A stretch of 64,000 nt of DNA. Source: Paenibacillus barcinonensis. GTDB taxonomy: Bacteria > Bacillota > Bacilli > Paenibacillales > Paenibacillaceae. Of this stretch, positions 16,395 to 25,726 are shown one piece after another; within the stretch, counting starts at the first letter, position 1, and each line of letters begins with the position of its first letter. The translations under genes were made by a program, and so were the position numbers. The stretch spans positions 5,130 to 69,129 of the forward strand of contig NZ_QJSW01000019.1 in NCBI RefSeq assembly GCF_003217495.1, written 5' to 3'. The notes beneath the pieces were generated by a model. The model saw nothing but the letters and a program-made list of their open reading frames with translations, had not been told where the DNA came from and did no database searches.

Positions 16395-17049
16395 GCTGAG
16401 AAAAGAAGAAGGGAGCTTCACCATTGAAGCCTCTCTGGTCTTTCCGATTATTCTTTTTATTCTAATATTGCTGCTTTTCTTCACGATGTACATGTATCAA
16501 AAGGTATTTCTGAACCAGCATGCCTATGCGGCGGCGGAACGTGCAGCCTACAGCTGGGACAACAGCCACAAACAGGCTATGACAGGTGAATATATGGCAG
16601 GAGAACAGGATCCCTTGTACTGGAGATTGACGGATGACCGTCTCTTGGGTGTGATGTTCGGATGGGCGGGGGCAGACAATGAGGTTACTGTATCTCTAGC
16701 TGGTGGGGGCGACACTCTTTCGGAGAAGAAGCTGGCTCAGGCATCCGCCGGCATGCCCTCTGCTATGAAGGGTTCAATGACTTACCAGAATGCTCTGATT
16801 CAACGGAAAGTAACGACCAGGCTGGAGCAGGTAATTTCACTGCCGCTGCCTTCATTTTTGTTCGATGCAGGCAATCGTGCAATAACACAGGGCTCGTCCG
16901 CTGTTGTAGAGCCGGTTGAATTTATTCGAACGGTGGACTTGGCTCGTTATTATGGGGCGAAGTTCAAAGGCAAAGGGGGGGAAGCTGCGGCTTCTGCTGC
17001 TAAGGCTGGACAGGTTGTACAGTATTTTGGCAAAAGTAAAACAAAGTAA
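16372..17049 (+). CDS. tadE: TadE-like minor pilin
   Basis: 225 residues, overlapping the pilin gene by 23 bases in another frame. Prepilin-type motif EEG|SFTIEASLVFPIILF with Gly14 and Glu19 at +5, then a hydrophobic helix and a soluble C-terminal region. TadE-like pseudopilins are assembled with the Flp fibre or prime it. Confidence 0.85.
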   Translation: MNFSRTSRLRKEEGSFTIEASLVFPIILFILILLLFFTMYMYQKVFLNQHAYAAAERAAYSWDNSHKQAMTGEYMAGEQDPLYWRLTDDRLLGVMFGWAGADNEVTVSLAGGGDTLSEKKLAQASAGMPSAMKGSMTYQNALIQRKVTTRLEQVISLPLPSFLFDAGNRAITQGSSAVVEPVEFIRTVDLARYYGAKFKGKGGEAAASAAKAGQVVQYFGKSKTK

Positions 17050-17064
17050 AGGAGGAGGGAGGCT

Positions 17065-19254
17065 CTGTTCAGAAAAAAAGACGGTGAATCCGGGGCTGTA
17101 ACGCTGTTTTTGATATTAATTCTGGCGGTAGTGTATATGTTCGTGGCGATCTTTATTGATTATGCACGCATTGCCGCTTTTAGAGTGCAGACGGAACGTA
17201 TGACACATGGTGCGATGAGGTCGGTAATGTCTGCTTATGATACGTCATTGCGGGAGTATGGTTTGTTTGCATATGGTGACAGTAGTGGGGAAGCGACTAT
17301 GGCTAAGGTGTTAAATGATAGTGTGAAGCCATCGGCTGTGAAGGATCGTTTCCCTGTTCTGGATGTGCAGTGGGACACGACCTCACTCCGCATGGAACGT
17401 GAACTGGGTAGATATGATATTTTCAATCGCCAGATCCAGGAGGATATGAAGTACAGGGCACCGGTTGATTTTGTGCTGGAAGTGATTGATCGGTTTAAAC
17501 CGATGTCGGAGGAGATGAAGGAAGCGGCACATACGGTAGATCTGTTGAAACAGTTACAAAAGCTCTATGACAAACGTGAAAAACTGCTGGATCAAGCGAT
17601 AGACAGTCAGGTTGAATCTGCGAATCAGGTTACAAGACTTCCTGACTTGATTATGAAGCCGCCCGAACAGGCCATCTATGATGAAATGCTTGAGGAAGCA
17701 CCGACGACAGCTGCAGAAGCAGCTTCCCGTTATGCGGATTATTTAAGCAAAAAGCAGGCAGACGAAGGTCTGCCTTTGATTAAACAGCAGTACATAGTTG
17801 AATTGGGACGTTACCGGACAGGGGTCAACAGCACATTGACAGGCATTAGCATGATGCTACAGCCGGCGCTGCAGACACATCAGACCAAGCTCGCGGAAGC
17901 AGAGGCGAGGATTGAAGAGGCACGTCAGATTAATGAAGAGATGAAACGTGTGATTGCCGAAGGGGAAAACCGCGCTGAAAATGTCAGTTATGACGATGTG
18001 GGCAATTCGTCTCTGCCAGGGGTCGATCTGGAGAAGACTGGCTCGGGTAGTGAGGCTAAAAGCACACGATCTCTGGCTTCGGAGCTTGTAAGAGACGATG
18101 CTTTGTTTGATCGGTTAAAGTCACGCGTGATATCACAGAATACGGAATTTACTAACGTTCGCAACGACAGCATGGAGCTGAATACACAGCTCCGAAGTGT
18201 GACGGGAACCTGGGGGATTCCGATCAAGCCGACGGTCAGACGAGCCAGTCAAACGACAGAACGTTACATGAATTCCTATGGGAGGCCGGGTCCCTCCAAT
18301 CTGGTTACACAAAGCAGACAAGAGCTTGCAAATGGGCGAGGGTCAGATGCACAGCGCAAAGCGAATGACAAGCAATCCAAAGGAAAGCTGCAAGAAATGA
18401 AACGTCTATTAACACGGATTGAGAAAGGAGATTCTGGTGCGCAGCAAGCGTTCAAACAGCTTGAGCAATATTATCATGCCAACATTACATTGAATGAAAA
18501 CAGCTCGGAGCAAGCGGAAAAAGCCGAGATTTCCAGTGATCCGTATGATTCAGGGGGGAGTGCCATGAAAGGAATGGATCAGCTGTTTGGCGGTATGTCA
18601 GGGGCTCTGGCCAGCCTGGGCGATGAATTGTTTCAGAATGAATACGCGCTCGCTTATTTTAATGCTATGGATTTTGGCCAGTTGTTTTCCTGGACAGAAG
18701 GGGATGGCAAGGCAGGGGACGTATTCAAGCTGGAGAATCAGGAGCTGGAATACATCCTCTACGGATTTCACAATTCTTCTGGTAACATCGCGGCTTCGTA
18801 TGCAGAGGTATTTGGTGTTCGTCTTGCCATTCGAACGGCTGAAGGACTGGCAGAGAACAGCAAGCTGGGTAATCCGCTCCTTGTGTTGTCTGCAGCAATC
18901 CTTTATGGCATTACACATGCTATCGAGGACATGATGAAGCTGGCTAATGAGGGCAGCGTGGAGCTGTCCAAATACATCAAGGTGAAGCTTACTTATAGAG
19001 ATCATCTCCGTCTGTTCCTGCTCATGCACAGCAATAATGAACGAAAAATGTCCCGAATGCTGGCATTAATTCGATTGAATACCGGGGTAAACCCGGATGA
19101 AAAGCTTACCTATGCTTCAGGTCAGATGCGTAGCAGCATCAAGCTTTGGTTTTTACCCGGAGTCGTGCGAAGTATAGGTGCTGCTACGGGGAGCGCAGAT
19201 CAAGTACAGGACGGGCGTTTTTTTATCGAGCATAGGGCGGATTATTCCTATTGA
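17065..19254 (+). CDS. Large TadG-like membrane-anchored protein
   Basis: About 729 residues. The in-frame sequence between the upstream stop at 17047 and TTG 17110 contains no ATG, GTG or TTG, but CTG 17065 lies 9 bases after the strong AGGAGGAGG site and gives MFRKKDGESGAVTLFLILILAVVYM, the usual GAVTLF start of TadG-type proteins. The rest is a long soluble, partly coiled-coil region (EARIEEARQINEEMKRVI) with Ala-rich hydrophobic stretches near 510-600. The role in pilus anchoring is inferred from position. Confidence 0.75.
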   Translation: MFRKKDGESGAVTLFLILILAVVYMFVAIFIDYARIAAFRVQTERMTHGAMRSVMSAYDTSLREYGLFAYGDSSGEATMAKVLNDSVKPSAVKDRFPVLDVQWDTTSLRMERELGRYDIFNRQIQEDMKYRAPVDFVLEVIDRFKPMSEEMKEAAHTVDLLKQLQKLYDKREKLLDQAIDSQVESANQVTRLPDLIMKPPEQAIYDEMLEEAPTTAAEAASRYADYLSKKQADEGLPLIKQQYIVELGRYRTGVNSTLTGISMMLQPALQTHQTKLAEAEARIEEARQINEEMKRVIAEGENRAENVSYDDVGNSSLPGVDLEKTGSGSEAKSTRSLASELVRDDALFDRLKSRVISQNTEFTNVRNDSMELNTQLRSVTGTWGIPIKPTVRRASQTTERYMNSYGRPGPSNLVTQSRQELANGRGSDAQRKANDKQSKGKLQEMKRLLTRIEKGDSGAQQAFKQLEQYYHANITLNENSSEQAEKAEISSDPYDSGGSAMKGMDQLFGGMSGALASLGDELFQNEYALAYFNAMDFGQLFSWTEGDGKAGDVFKLENQELEYILYGFHNSSGNIAASYAEVFGVRLAIRTAEGLAENSKLGNPLLVLSAAILYGITHAIEDMMKLANEGSVELSKYIKVKLTYRDHLRLFLLMHSNNERKMSRMLALIRLNTGVNPDEKLTYASGQMRSSIKLWFLPGVVRSIGAATGSADQVQDGRFFIEHRADYSY

Positions 19255-19283
19255 ACGGGTGGAGAAATTTGGACGGAGGGGCA

Positions 19284-20327
19284 ATGGATAGAGGGATTCA
19301 CGTTCATGATAAACGGTCAAGCATGAAGATGCAGCAACAACAGAGAATAACACGCCTAAACCAATTGAAGAGACTGCTTTTTCTAAGAGAACAGATGCCG
19401 GAAGCCAAGAAAGAACAGGGCAGTATGGTACTGGAAGCTTCGCTTGTACTGCCTGTATTTCTATTTTTTATTTTTTTTTTGATCTTCATTGTTCAGATGA
19501 CACTAATCTCTACTGCATTGCAAAATACTGCCGGGGAAGCGGTGAAGCAGCTGTCGACAAAAGTGTATCCGGTCTCACTTGTCTTCAGTCCTTCAGATTC
19601 TGCTGGTGGAGAGGGGGGCAAGGAGGGAGGGAAGTGGCCGGAGCTTTCACTGACGGAATGGGCCGATGATTACGCCTCTTCTTTACCTTCACCGTTAAAC
19701 GATTGGGTTCGGGCAGCTGCAAAAAGCGGCGAAGAACCGCTGCAAAGGATCAAAACAGCAGTGCTTGAGACGGTGCTTGATCCTGTGATCAAGCCGTTGC
19801 TACAGCCATTTGTTGAAACGACGCTGCTGGATATGGAGCGAATTCATGTTAATGGAGTGTCTATTCCCAATCTGAAGAGCAAAACGAATCCATATTTCAG
19901 ACTTGAGCTGAGTTATGAGCTCCCTGTAAAAGTCCCCTTTCTGGGAAAATCACTACGAATTCAGGCTGCTGCGGCAGAACGCATATGGATTGGTGATACA
20001 GGAGAGGGAGCGGGTGGCAGTAAAGGAGATGGCGTCAGTGCAGATGCAGCAACGGTATTATCGAAGCCGGAACCGGCATTTATAGGGAATCATGCAACGA
20101 TTAAAGTTCAGGTTGAGCCGGGAGCTTCGGCTAATCTTACGATATTTTACAAGTCGGGTGAGAGTTCTGCGAAGCACATTGGCTGGGCTGTTGCTGACGA
20201 AAATGGGATCATCGAGTGGACCTGGTTTGTTGGCACCCGGACGACAGAAGGGACATGGAGTTTTGTGGTGGAGACAGCGGCAGGTGCGCAGACGGAGACG
20301 ACATTTACTGTAGCATCCCGAAAATAA
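19284..20327 (+). CDS. TadE/TadG-like minor pilin with C-terminal beta domain
   Basis: ATG 19284 (GGAGGGG just upstream) gives 347 residues. Prepilin-type motif EQG|SMVLEASLVLPVFLFF with Glu51 at +5, after an unusually long 46-residue basic, Gln-rich leader. The C-terminal 90 residues look like an Ig-type beta domain (ATIKVQVEPGASANLTIFYKS). Encoded within the Tad operon. Confidence 0.8.
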   Translation: MDRGIHVHDKRSSMKMQQQQRITRLNQLKRLLFLREQMPEAKKEQGSMVLEASLVLPVFLFFIFFLIFIVQMTLISTALQNTAGEAVKQLSTKVYPVSLVFSPSDSAGGEGGKEGGKWPELSLTEWADDYASSLPSPLNDWVRAAAKSGEEPLQRIKTAVLETVLDPVIKPLLQPFVETTLLDMERIHVNGVSIPNLKSKTNPYFRLELSYELPVKVPFLGKSLRIQAAAAERIWIGDTGEGAGGSKGDGVSADAATVLSKPEPAFIGNHATIKVQVEPGASANLTIFYKSGESSAKHIGWAVADENGIIEWTWFVGTRTTEGTWSFVVETAAGAQTETTFTVASRK

Positions 20328-20342
20328 GGAGAGGTGATCTAG

Positions 20343-20849
20343 GTGGAATGGTTTTATGCGGGCTGTTGCGTTTATCTTCTGGCAGCGTTTGTATCGGATA
20401 TACGCTCCATGAAAATTCCGAATCGGCTGACAGTACCCGTAACGTTAGCAGGAGCGGCTGCTCATCTGGCATCGGGAGGGTGGGAAGGCATTGTGTTCTC
20501 GGCAGCAGGATTTGCTGCCAGCTTCAGCATTCTTTTTCTGATGTATATCATCGGTGCGGTAGGGGCAGGGGATGTAAAGTTGTTTGGGGGGATAGGTGCA
20601 TGGACGGGCTTTTCTTTTGGCCTGCACGTTATTATTTCTTCCATTTTGTATGCGGGTGTAATTGGAATCATCATCCTGCTGCTTCGAAGAGATGGAGCAA
20701 AGCGATTACGGACGATGGTGTTTAATCTGTTCAGTTTCTTCAAGCTGGGCTCACTAAAGCTGGTGAGTCAGGAGAAAAGCTTAAAGTTTCCATTCATGCT
20801 GGCCGTTCTGCCCGGTTTCATCAGCTCATGGATGTACATGACAACATAA
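20343..20849 (+). CDS. tadV: Prepilin peptidase (TadV/CpaA)
   Basis: 168 residues from GTG 20343 with GGAGAGG upstream. The two catalytic aspartates of A24 aspartic peptidases are present: Asp19 (VSDIRSMKIPN) and Asp77 (GAGDVKLFG). Four to six membrane helices. It lacks the N-methyltransferase half found in PilD, as expected for Tad peptidases, and should cleave the three EG-type leaders encoded upstream. Confidence 0.93.
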   Translation: MEWFYAGCCVYLLAAFVSDIRSMKIPNRLTVPVTLAGAAAHLASGGWEGIVFSAAGFAASFSILFLMYIIGAVGAGDVKLFGGIGAWTGFSFGLHVIISSILYAGVIGIIILLLRRDGAKRLRTMVFNLFSFFKLGSLKLVSQEKSLKFPFMLAVLPGFISSWMYMTT

Positions 20850-20913
20850 CGAGTGTGTGCATGACACAGGTCATTTATCCTGCAACTAATAACATTAGAA
20901 AGTGAGGATCGGT

Positions 20914-22755
20914 ATGTATGGATTAACGAGAGATTTTGTGCGAAATGGTGGAGCATTTATGACTTTGCAAAAAGAGAATGGACTTCACATACACGAGCTT
21001 AGCAGGGTGCAGCTTGGTATGTTAACCTCAAATCGAATCCCGCGTATACTGCCTATGCATACACGGGAGATTGATCAGAATGTAACGCTGCAGTACGATA
21101 TCTCCGGTTATAAGATGTTATCTCAGATGCTGAGGTCTGGCCAGATTGCTCTACCTGTGCTATACAATCTTCTATTCCAGTTAGTTGATGCACTTGAAGA
21201 ATGCAGACAATATATGCTGGAGCCGCAAAATGTATGGCTTCATGAAGAGTATATTTTTATTCAAGGGTCTGTAGAGCAAGGAGAGCTGGGTTTAATTTAC
21301 GTGCCTATGACGGATGCCCGGCAGGAGGAGCATACTCCTCTGTTATTCCGTGATCTGGTCATTAGACTCATGGCATATGTGCAGGAGCTACAAGGAGAAG
21401 GGATTCAACGTGTGCTACAGCTATGTGATAGCGAACGTTGGAATATTCGGCAGTTACGTGAGCTGCTGCTGGAATTGTGCACCGGGAGTACAATCTATCC
21501 GGGAGTCGGGGGTGCGGGCCTGATGGAATCAGGAAATGAGCCCAGCTTTGTGTTAAATAAATCTGATGCCTGGGAGTCACCGGTTCAACGTCAGCCATCG
21601 TTTAAGGTGAATGAAGAGGCTATTGAGGGTGAAAACCTGCGTTCAAAGTCTTTTTTACATAGAAGAGTGGCTGAACATCCTTACTCGGACAACTCCATTT
21701 CTATCTCAAATGATAGGAAAGCGAAGCCTCTCGCTTCACAAATGCAGTATCCTTCTTTGGCCGGGGAGGAACAGGAGGATCCGAAAGAAAAACAGAGCGG
21801 GTCAACATCAGGCTCTTCAAGAACGACATATATTTGGCTCGTCTGCATGGTTTCAATAGCATTAGTCTGGAGGTTCATCTACATGGAGCAGCCAGGCCGG
21901 AACGAAATGCTGCTCTCCACTTCTCTAAGTGTGGGGCTTGCTGCAGCTGCATGCTGGATGTGGAAGCGAAAGGCAGGCTCTCGTAGTGAATCAAGCGATC
22001 CAAGGCCATTCCTTATTACCGCGTTGAGCCGGCGAAAAAATAAACAACCGAGGAACGAAGATGGCATGTATCAGGAGAACTGGCGATGGAATGCACCTGA
22101 AAAGTCGGGCGAAGCTGCAAACCTGCATCAGGAATTGTCATCTGCCATCTCTGAAAAGGAGGCCTCTACATTCTCTCGCTCAAGTAATGTCCATGCTGGT
22201 GTCAAGACGATGATGACTGCTGACATACCTGCTGCACACAGTCTGCACACTTTATCTGTACAGGAGCATAATGCCAGAACAGGTACAGGTACAGGTACAA
22301 GTGCACATACAAGTAAAGGAGAAAATGTATATTCAAGTTTAGATGATACTTCAGAACTGAGTGGCAAGGCTGTAGCTGCTGAAGCGACCGTAAATCTGCA
22401 GCAGCTGGCTGCCTTGGGTGCAGGAAGGAAAAGTGCTGATGTACCTGTATATTATCTGGAGAGGACTTCACAAGAAGGTGTACACAGCGAGCGTGTCGAT
22501 GTGAGGGGGACCTCTTTTGTGATTGGAAGGGCTGCAGATATGGTTCAATGTGTAGACAATGCTACCGGGGTCTCACGTGCGCATGTAGAACTTAGCCGAA
22601 GCCCATCGGGAGGCTATGTCATCAAGGATCTGGGTTCTGTCAATGGAACGATGCTTCAAGGGAATCTGATGGCCCCATATAAGGAATATCCATTGGCGGA
22701 TGGAGATACATTCATTCTTGCGGAGTCGGTTTATGTATATCGCGTGGCAGAATGA
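20914..22755 (+). CDS. FHA-domain membrane protein (DUF6382-like N-terminus)
   Basis: ATG 20914 with GAGG 6 bases upstream; 613 residues. The N-terminal about 190 residues form the domain commonly paired with FHA in Bacillales (LHIHELSRVQLGMLTSNRIP...). Two membrane helices lie near 305-345, followed by a poorly conserved linker with a GTGTGTGTSAHTS low-complexity stretch. The C-terminal FHA domain reads FVIGRAADMVQ...VSRAHVEL...DLGSVNGT. It probably links Thr phosphorylation to pilus assembly; this is inference from position at the end of the Tad operon. Confidence 0.85.
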   Translation: MYGLTRDFVRNGGAFMTLQKENGLHIHELSRVQLGMLTSNRIPRILPMHTREIDQNVTLQYDISGYKMLSQMLRSGQIALPVLYNLLFQLVDALEECRQYMLEPQNVWLHEEYIFIQGSVEQGELGLIYVPMTDARQEEHTPLLFRDLVIRLMAYVQELQGEGIQRVLQLCDSERWNIRQLRELLLELCTGSTIYPGVGGAGLMESGNEPSFVLNKSDAWESPVQRQPSFKVNEEAIEGENLRSKSFLHRRVAEHPYSDNSISISNDRKAKPLASQMQYPSLAGEEQEDPKEKQSGSTSGSSRTTYIWLVCMVSIALVWRFIYMEQPGRNEMLLSTSLSVGLAAAACWMWKRKAGSRSESSDPRPFLITALSRRKNKQPRNEDGMYQENWRWNAPEKSGEAANLHQELSSAISEKEASTFSRSSNVHAGVKTMMTADIPAAHSLHTLSVQEHNARTGTGTGTSAHTSKGENVYSSLDDTSELSGKAVAAEATVNLQQLAALGAGRKSADVPVYYLERTSQEGVHSERVDVRGTSFVIGRAADMVQCVDNATGVSRAHVELSRSPSGGYVIKDLGSVNGTMLQGNLMAPYKEYPLADGDTFILAESVYVYRVAE

Positions 22756-22841
22756 ATGGCTCTGTTCCGTTCCGTTTATCCAATACATATTCAGGCTAGG
22801 GGCCGCTTGCAGGCATAATATGGTGTGAATTGGTCAGTAAG

Positions 22842-23753
22842 CTAATCAGACAATCCCCGATGCTTCAAGTCTTCCAAAGCCTGGGTCAGCGTAGGGAAGG
22901 TGAATTGGAACCCGTGATCCAGTGATTTCTGGGGAATGACCCGCTGTCCTTCAAGCAGAACTACAGACAATTCACCGACCACAGCTTTAATCAAAAATCC
23001 AGGAACGGGGAACCAGTGAGGGCGATGATAGACTTTGCCAACGGTACGTCCGAATTCATCATTCGTCACCGGATGAGGTGAGGAGGCATTGACTGGCCCT
23101 GAGATTTCCTTGTTGTGAATGGTAAAATCAATCAATCGTACAATATCCATAATGTGAATCCAACTCGTCCACTGCTTGCCACTGCCGATTTTACCACCAA
23201 ACCCCAGCATATATGGAATTTTCATCAACGGAAATGCACCCTTTTTATGCCCTAGAACGAGACTGACCCGGATTTTGACCAGTCTCACGCCTTGAATGGC
23301 ATCTGCCGCAATTTCCCACTGCTCCGATACTCGGGAAGGGAAATTCACCGATTTTTGCGGACTGCTCTCATCGAAGGTTTCATCTGAAGAGGTTCCGTAA
23401 ATCGCCATAGCGGAAGCCTGAACCACGACTTCAGGCTTCTGCTTCAACGCTGCGACCAGCCGGGCGACTCGTGCAACGGTTGTCACCCTGGATTCCACAA
23501 TCTCCAGCTTGGCTTTGGTAGTCCAGCGCTGGTTCAGCGTTTCACCAGCGAGGTTCACGAGAGCATCGAAGCCTTCAAGCTCTTGAGGTGTTTCTTCGAG
23601 CTGCTCCCACGATATATATGTAAGATTTTGACTTGGATTTTGCAGATCGGGCAGCTTGCGGGTGATTACTTTCACATGATGTCCGGCTTGCAGCCAGTAA
23701 TCAACAAGAGCTCCTCCGACAAAGCCGGTTCCCCCACAAATGGCAATTTTCAT
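22842..23753 (-). CDS. NAD(P)-dependent epimerase-like protein (TIGR01777/YfcH family)
   Basis: 303 residues. N-terminal Rossmann motif ICGGTGFVGGALVDY and the family's AMAIYG...DETFDES segment, with a C-terminal DUF1731-type end (VPGFLIKAVVGELSVVLLEGQRVIP). Related to sugar-nucleotide epimerases but the substrate is unknown. No close operon partner; the DUF2621 gene is upstream past a terminator. Confidence 0.88.
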   Translation of the reverse strand: MKIAICGGTGFVGGALVDYWLQAGHHVKVITRKLPDLQNPSQNLTYISWEQLEETPQELEGFDALVNLAGETLNQRWTTKAKLEIVESRVTTVARVARLVAALKQKPEVVVQASAMAIYGTSSDETFDESSPQKSVNFPSRVSEQWEIAADAIQGVRLVKIRVSLVLGHKKGAFPLMKIPYMLGFGGKIGSGKQWTSWIHIMDIVRLIDFTIHNKEISGPVNASSPHPVTNDEFGRTVGKVYHRPHWFPVPGFLIKAVVGELSVVLLEGQRVIPQKSLDHGFQFTFPTLTQALEDLKHRGLSD

Positions 23754-23780
23754 ATGTAGAACATCCTCTCTGAATAGGTC

Positions 23781-23835
23781 AAAAAGCTCCGAAGGGTAAG
23801 TGAAGTGTGTACAAAAGACTTACCCGCACGGAGCT
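23781..23835 (-). terminator. Terminator after the DUF2621 gene
   Basis: AGCTCCG/CGGAGCT outside and GGGTAAGT/ACTTACCC inside make a long stem; the minus strand then has a U tract. It separates the two leftward genes. Confidence 0.8.
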
Positions 23836-23940
23836 GTTCTGTATTTAATTTAACCAATTTGGCCCCTAGTCTAACTGCTCTTTTTTATTATTTCCTTTGC
23901 CAGTTGGTGTATTATATTATATCAACCCAATTATGATTTA

Positions 23941-24408
23941 TCATTTCATCAAATGGCGATACGGAGTATAGTCGATTTTGTTTTTCTCCAAAAACTTCAC
24001 CAAAAACTTATTGTCCCGCTTTGGAGTTGCGATAATGTATCCTTTAATACAATGATCTCTGGACACTTCGGCAGCATTGTCTTCCACAGCAATTTTGCCT
24101 ATCTCGGCTGCGATGGAATGCTTGGCAATATCACGAAATGGGCCAGGTACAGGCTCAACGAGCTGATCCAGAAAAGCTTTGGCTTCATCCGTCCATAAGT
24201 GACGGCTTGTCTCCACCCAGTAGTTTTGCCAATCCAGCTTGGACTTTCCGTCTGCCTTCGGCAGCACCTTGAGGAATTTGCGCATCATGAAAAACCCACC
24301 TATACACATGCTGCCTAGCAGCACGAGTGTCCAGAATGCAATCGTATTCATAAACCAGTTGCTGGGTGCATTGCTTGTCAGAATGTGGGTGTATGCATTA
24401 ACAATCAT
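23941..24408 (-). CDS. DUF2621 family membrane-anchored protein
   Basis: 155 residues from ATG 24408, which has GAGGTGAC 6 bases upstream; the longer open frame to 24483 has no such site. One transmembrane helix near residues 17-37 (NTIAFWTLVLLGSMCIGGFFMM) is followed by a soluble domain with a basic C-terminus. The pattern matches the uncharacterised DUF2621 proteins of Bacillales. Function unknown. Confidence 0.75.
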   Translation of the reverse strand: MIVNAYTHILTSNAPSNWFMNTIAFWTLVLLGSMCIGGFFMMRKFLKVLPKADGKSKLDWQNYWVETSRHLWTDEAKAFLDQLVEPVPGPFRDIAKHSIAAEIGKIAVEDNAAEVSRDHCIKGYIIATPKRDNKFLVKFLEKNKIDYTPYRHLMK

Positions 24409-24573
24409 TGCGGAGTCACCTCGGTTTATTGATTTTACGGGATGACGAAAAGCGCCGCCCGATCTAGCATCATCAGCTGTCAAAAATAGCCTCTAACCTG
24501 AATTATAGCGCATTTCTAGATTTATTTCGATAATCGCGTTATGATAAGGGATAATTCAGAAAAAGGGGGATCA

Positions 24574-25683
24574 ATGATGCTGAAAATCGGCTCCCACGTG
24601 TCCTTTTCGGACAAGGGATTATTGAGTGCAACGAAGGAAGCGTCCTCGTACGGTTCCAGTTCGTTTATGATATATACGGGTGCACCGCAGAATACTCGCC
24701 GCAAGCCTATTGAATCCATGTTTATTGAGGAAGGCAAGCAGGCAATGCAGGCAGGCGGATTTGAGGAAATTGTTGTCCACGCCCCTTATATCGTTAATCT
24801 GGGCTCTTATAAGGACAGCACGTACAGACTCGCTGTAGATTTTCTTCAGGAGGAAATTCGTCGTACCCATGCCATTGGTGTGAAAAATATTGTCCTGCAT
24901 CCTGGTGCGTTTACAGACAAGGATGCTCATTATGGCATTGAGCGTATTGCACAGGGTCTGAATGAAGTGCTGGATGGCATTCAGGAGACGGACGTGAATA
25001 TTGCTTTGGAGACGATGGCTGGCAAAGGGACCGAGATGGGCCGCAGCTTCGAGGAAATTGCCCAGATCATCGAGAAGGTAACTTATAATGAACGTCTGAC
25101 TGTGTGTATGGATACATGTCATATTCATGATGCCGGTTATGATATTGTCAATAATCTGGATGGAGTGCTGGACGAGTTTGATCGTACGGTCGGACTTGAT
25201 CGAATTGCTGTAATGCACATCAACGACAGTAAAAATGCTGCGGGGGCACGCAAGGACCGACATACTCCTATTGGATCAGGATGGATCGGTTTTGAAGCGA
25301 TCAATCGCATTGTAAACCATGAAAAATTAAACAATCGTCCATTTATTCTGGAGACGCCTTGGATTGGTAAAGATGCCAAAACGCAGCGCCCGATGTATGA
25401 GATTGAGATTGCATTGCTGCGAGGAGATGTAGAGGGCCGTTTCGGTCAGGAATTCCTGACCGACGTTGAACAGCTTCAGCATTTCTTCAAAGGCAAGGAA
25501 GTGCAGTCTCGTTCCTATGTGCTGGATGTATGGACATTGCTCAAAAATGATGCCAAAGCCAAAAAAGCTGACCCGCGTGAACCGCTGGAGCGGTTGTATG
25601 ACATGGTAATCGAAGCGGCATTGTTCCCGCATTTGAATGAAGAGCAAGTGAATCATCGCTTGATTGCTTGGCTTGCAGGGTAA
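24574..25683 (+). CDS. nfo: Endonuclease IV (AP endonuclease) with C-terminal extension
   Basis: ATG 24574 follows AAGGGGG; 369 residues. The TIM-barrel signatures of endonuclease IV are present in order: GSHVSFSDKGLL, YTGAPQNTRR, VHAPYIVNLG, LHPGAF, LETMAGKG, CMDTCHIHDAGYD and HINDSKNAAGARKDRHTPIGSG, supplying the three-zinc-site His, Glu and Asp residues. It cleaves DNA at abasic sites in base-excision repair. About 90 extra residues follow the family's usual end at about 280 (from YEIEIALLRGD on), ending in a helical, basic domain of unknown role. Confidence 0.93.
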   Translation: MMLKIGSHVSFSDKGLLSATKEASSYGSSSFMIYTGAPQNTRRKPIESMFIEEGKQAMQAGGFEEIVVHAPYIVNLGSYKDSTYRLAVDFLQEEIRRTHAIGVKNIVLHPGAFTDKDAHYGIERIAQGLNEVLDGIQETDVNIALETMAGKGTEMGRSFEEIAQIIEKVTYNERLTVCMDTCHIHDAGYDIVNNLDGVLDEFDRTVGLDRIAVMHINDSKNAAGARKDRHTPIGSGWIGFEAINRIVNHEKLNNRPFILETPWIGKDAKTQRPMYEIEIALLRGDVEGRFGQEFLTDVEQLQHFFKGKEVQSRSYVLDVWTLLKNDAKAKKADPREPLERLYDMVIEAALFPHLNEEQVNHRLIAWLAG

Positions 25684-25726
25684 CCCCTGCAAGTCTTGCC
25701 TAAATTAAAGGAGGAAGATTAACCCG

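Noticed and set aside
20216..20725. 169-codon frame rich in Gly/Cys/Arg
   Set aside because: Out-of-frame shadow of the pilin and prepilin peptidase genes.
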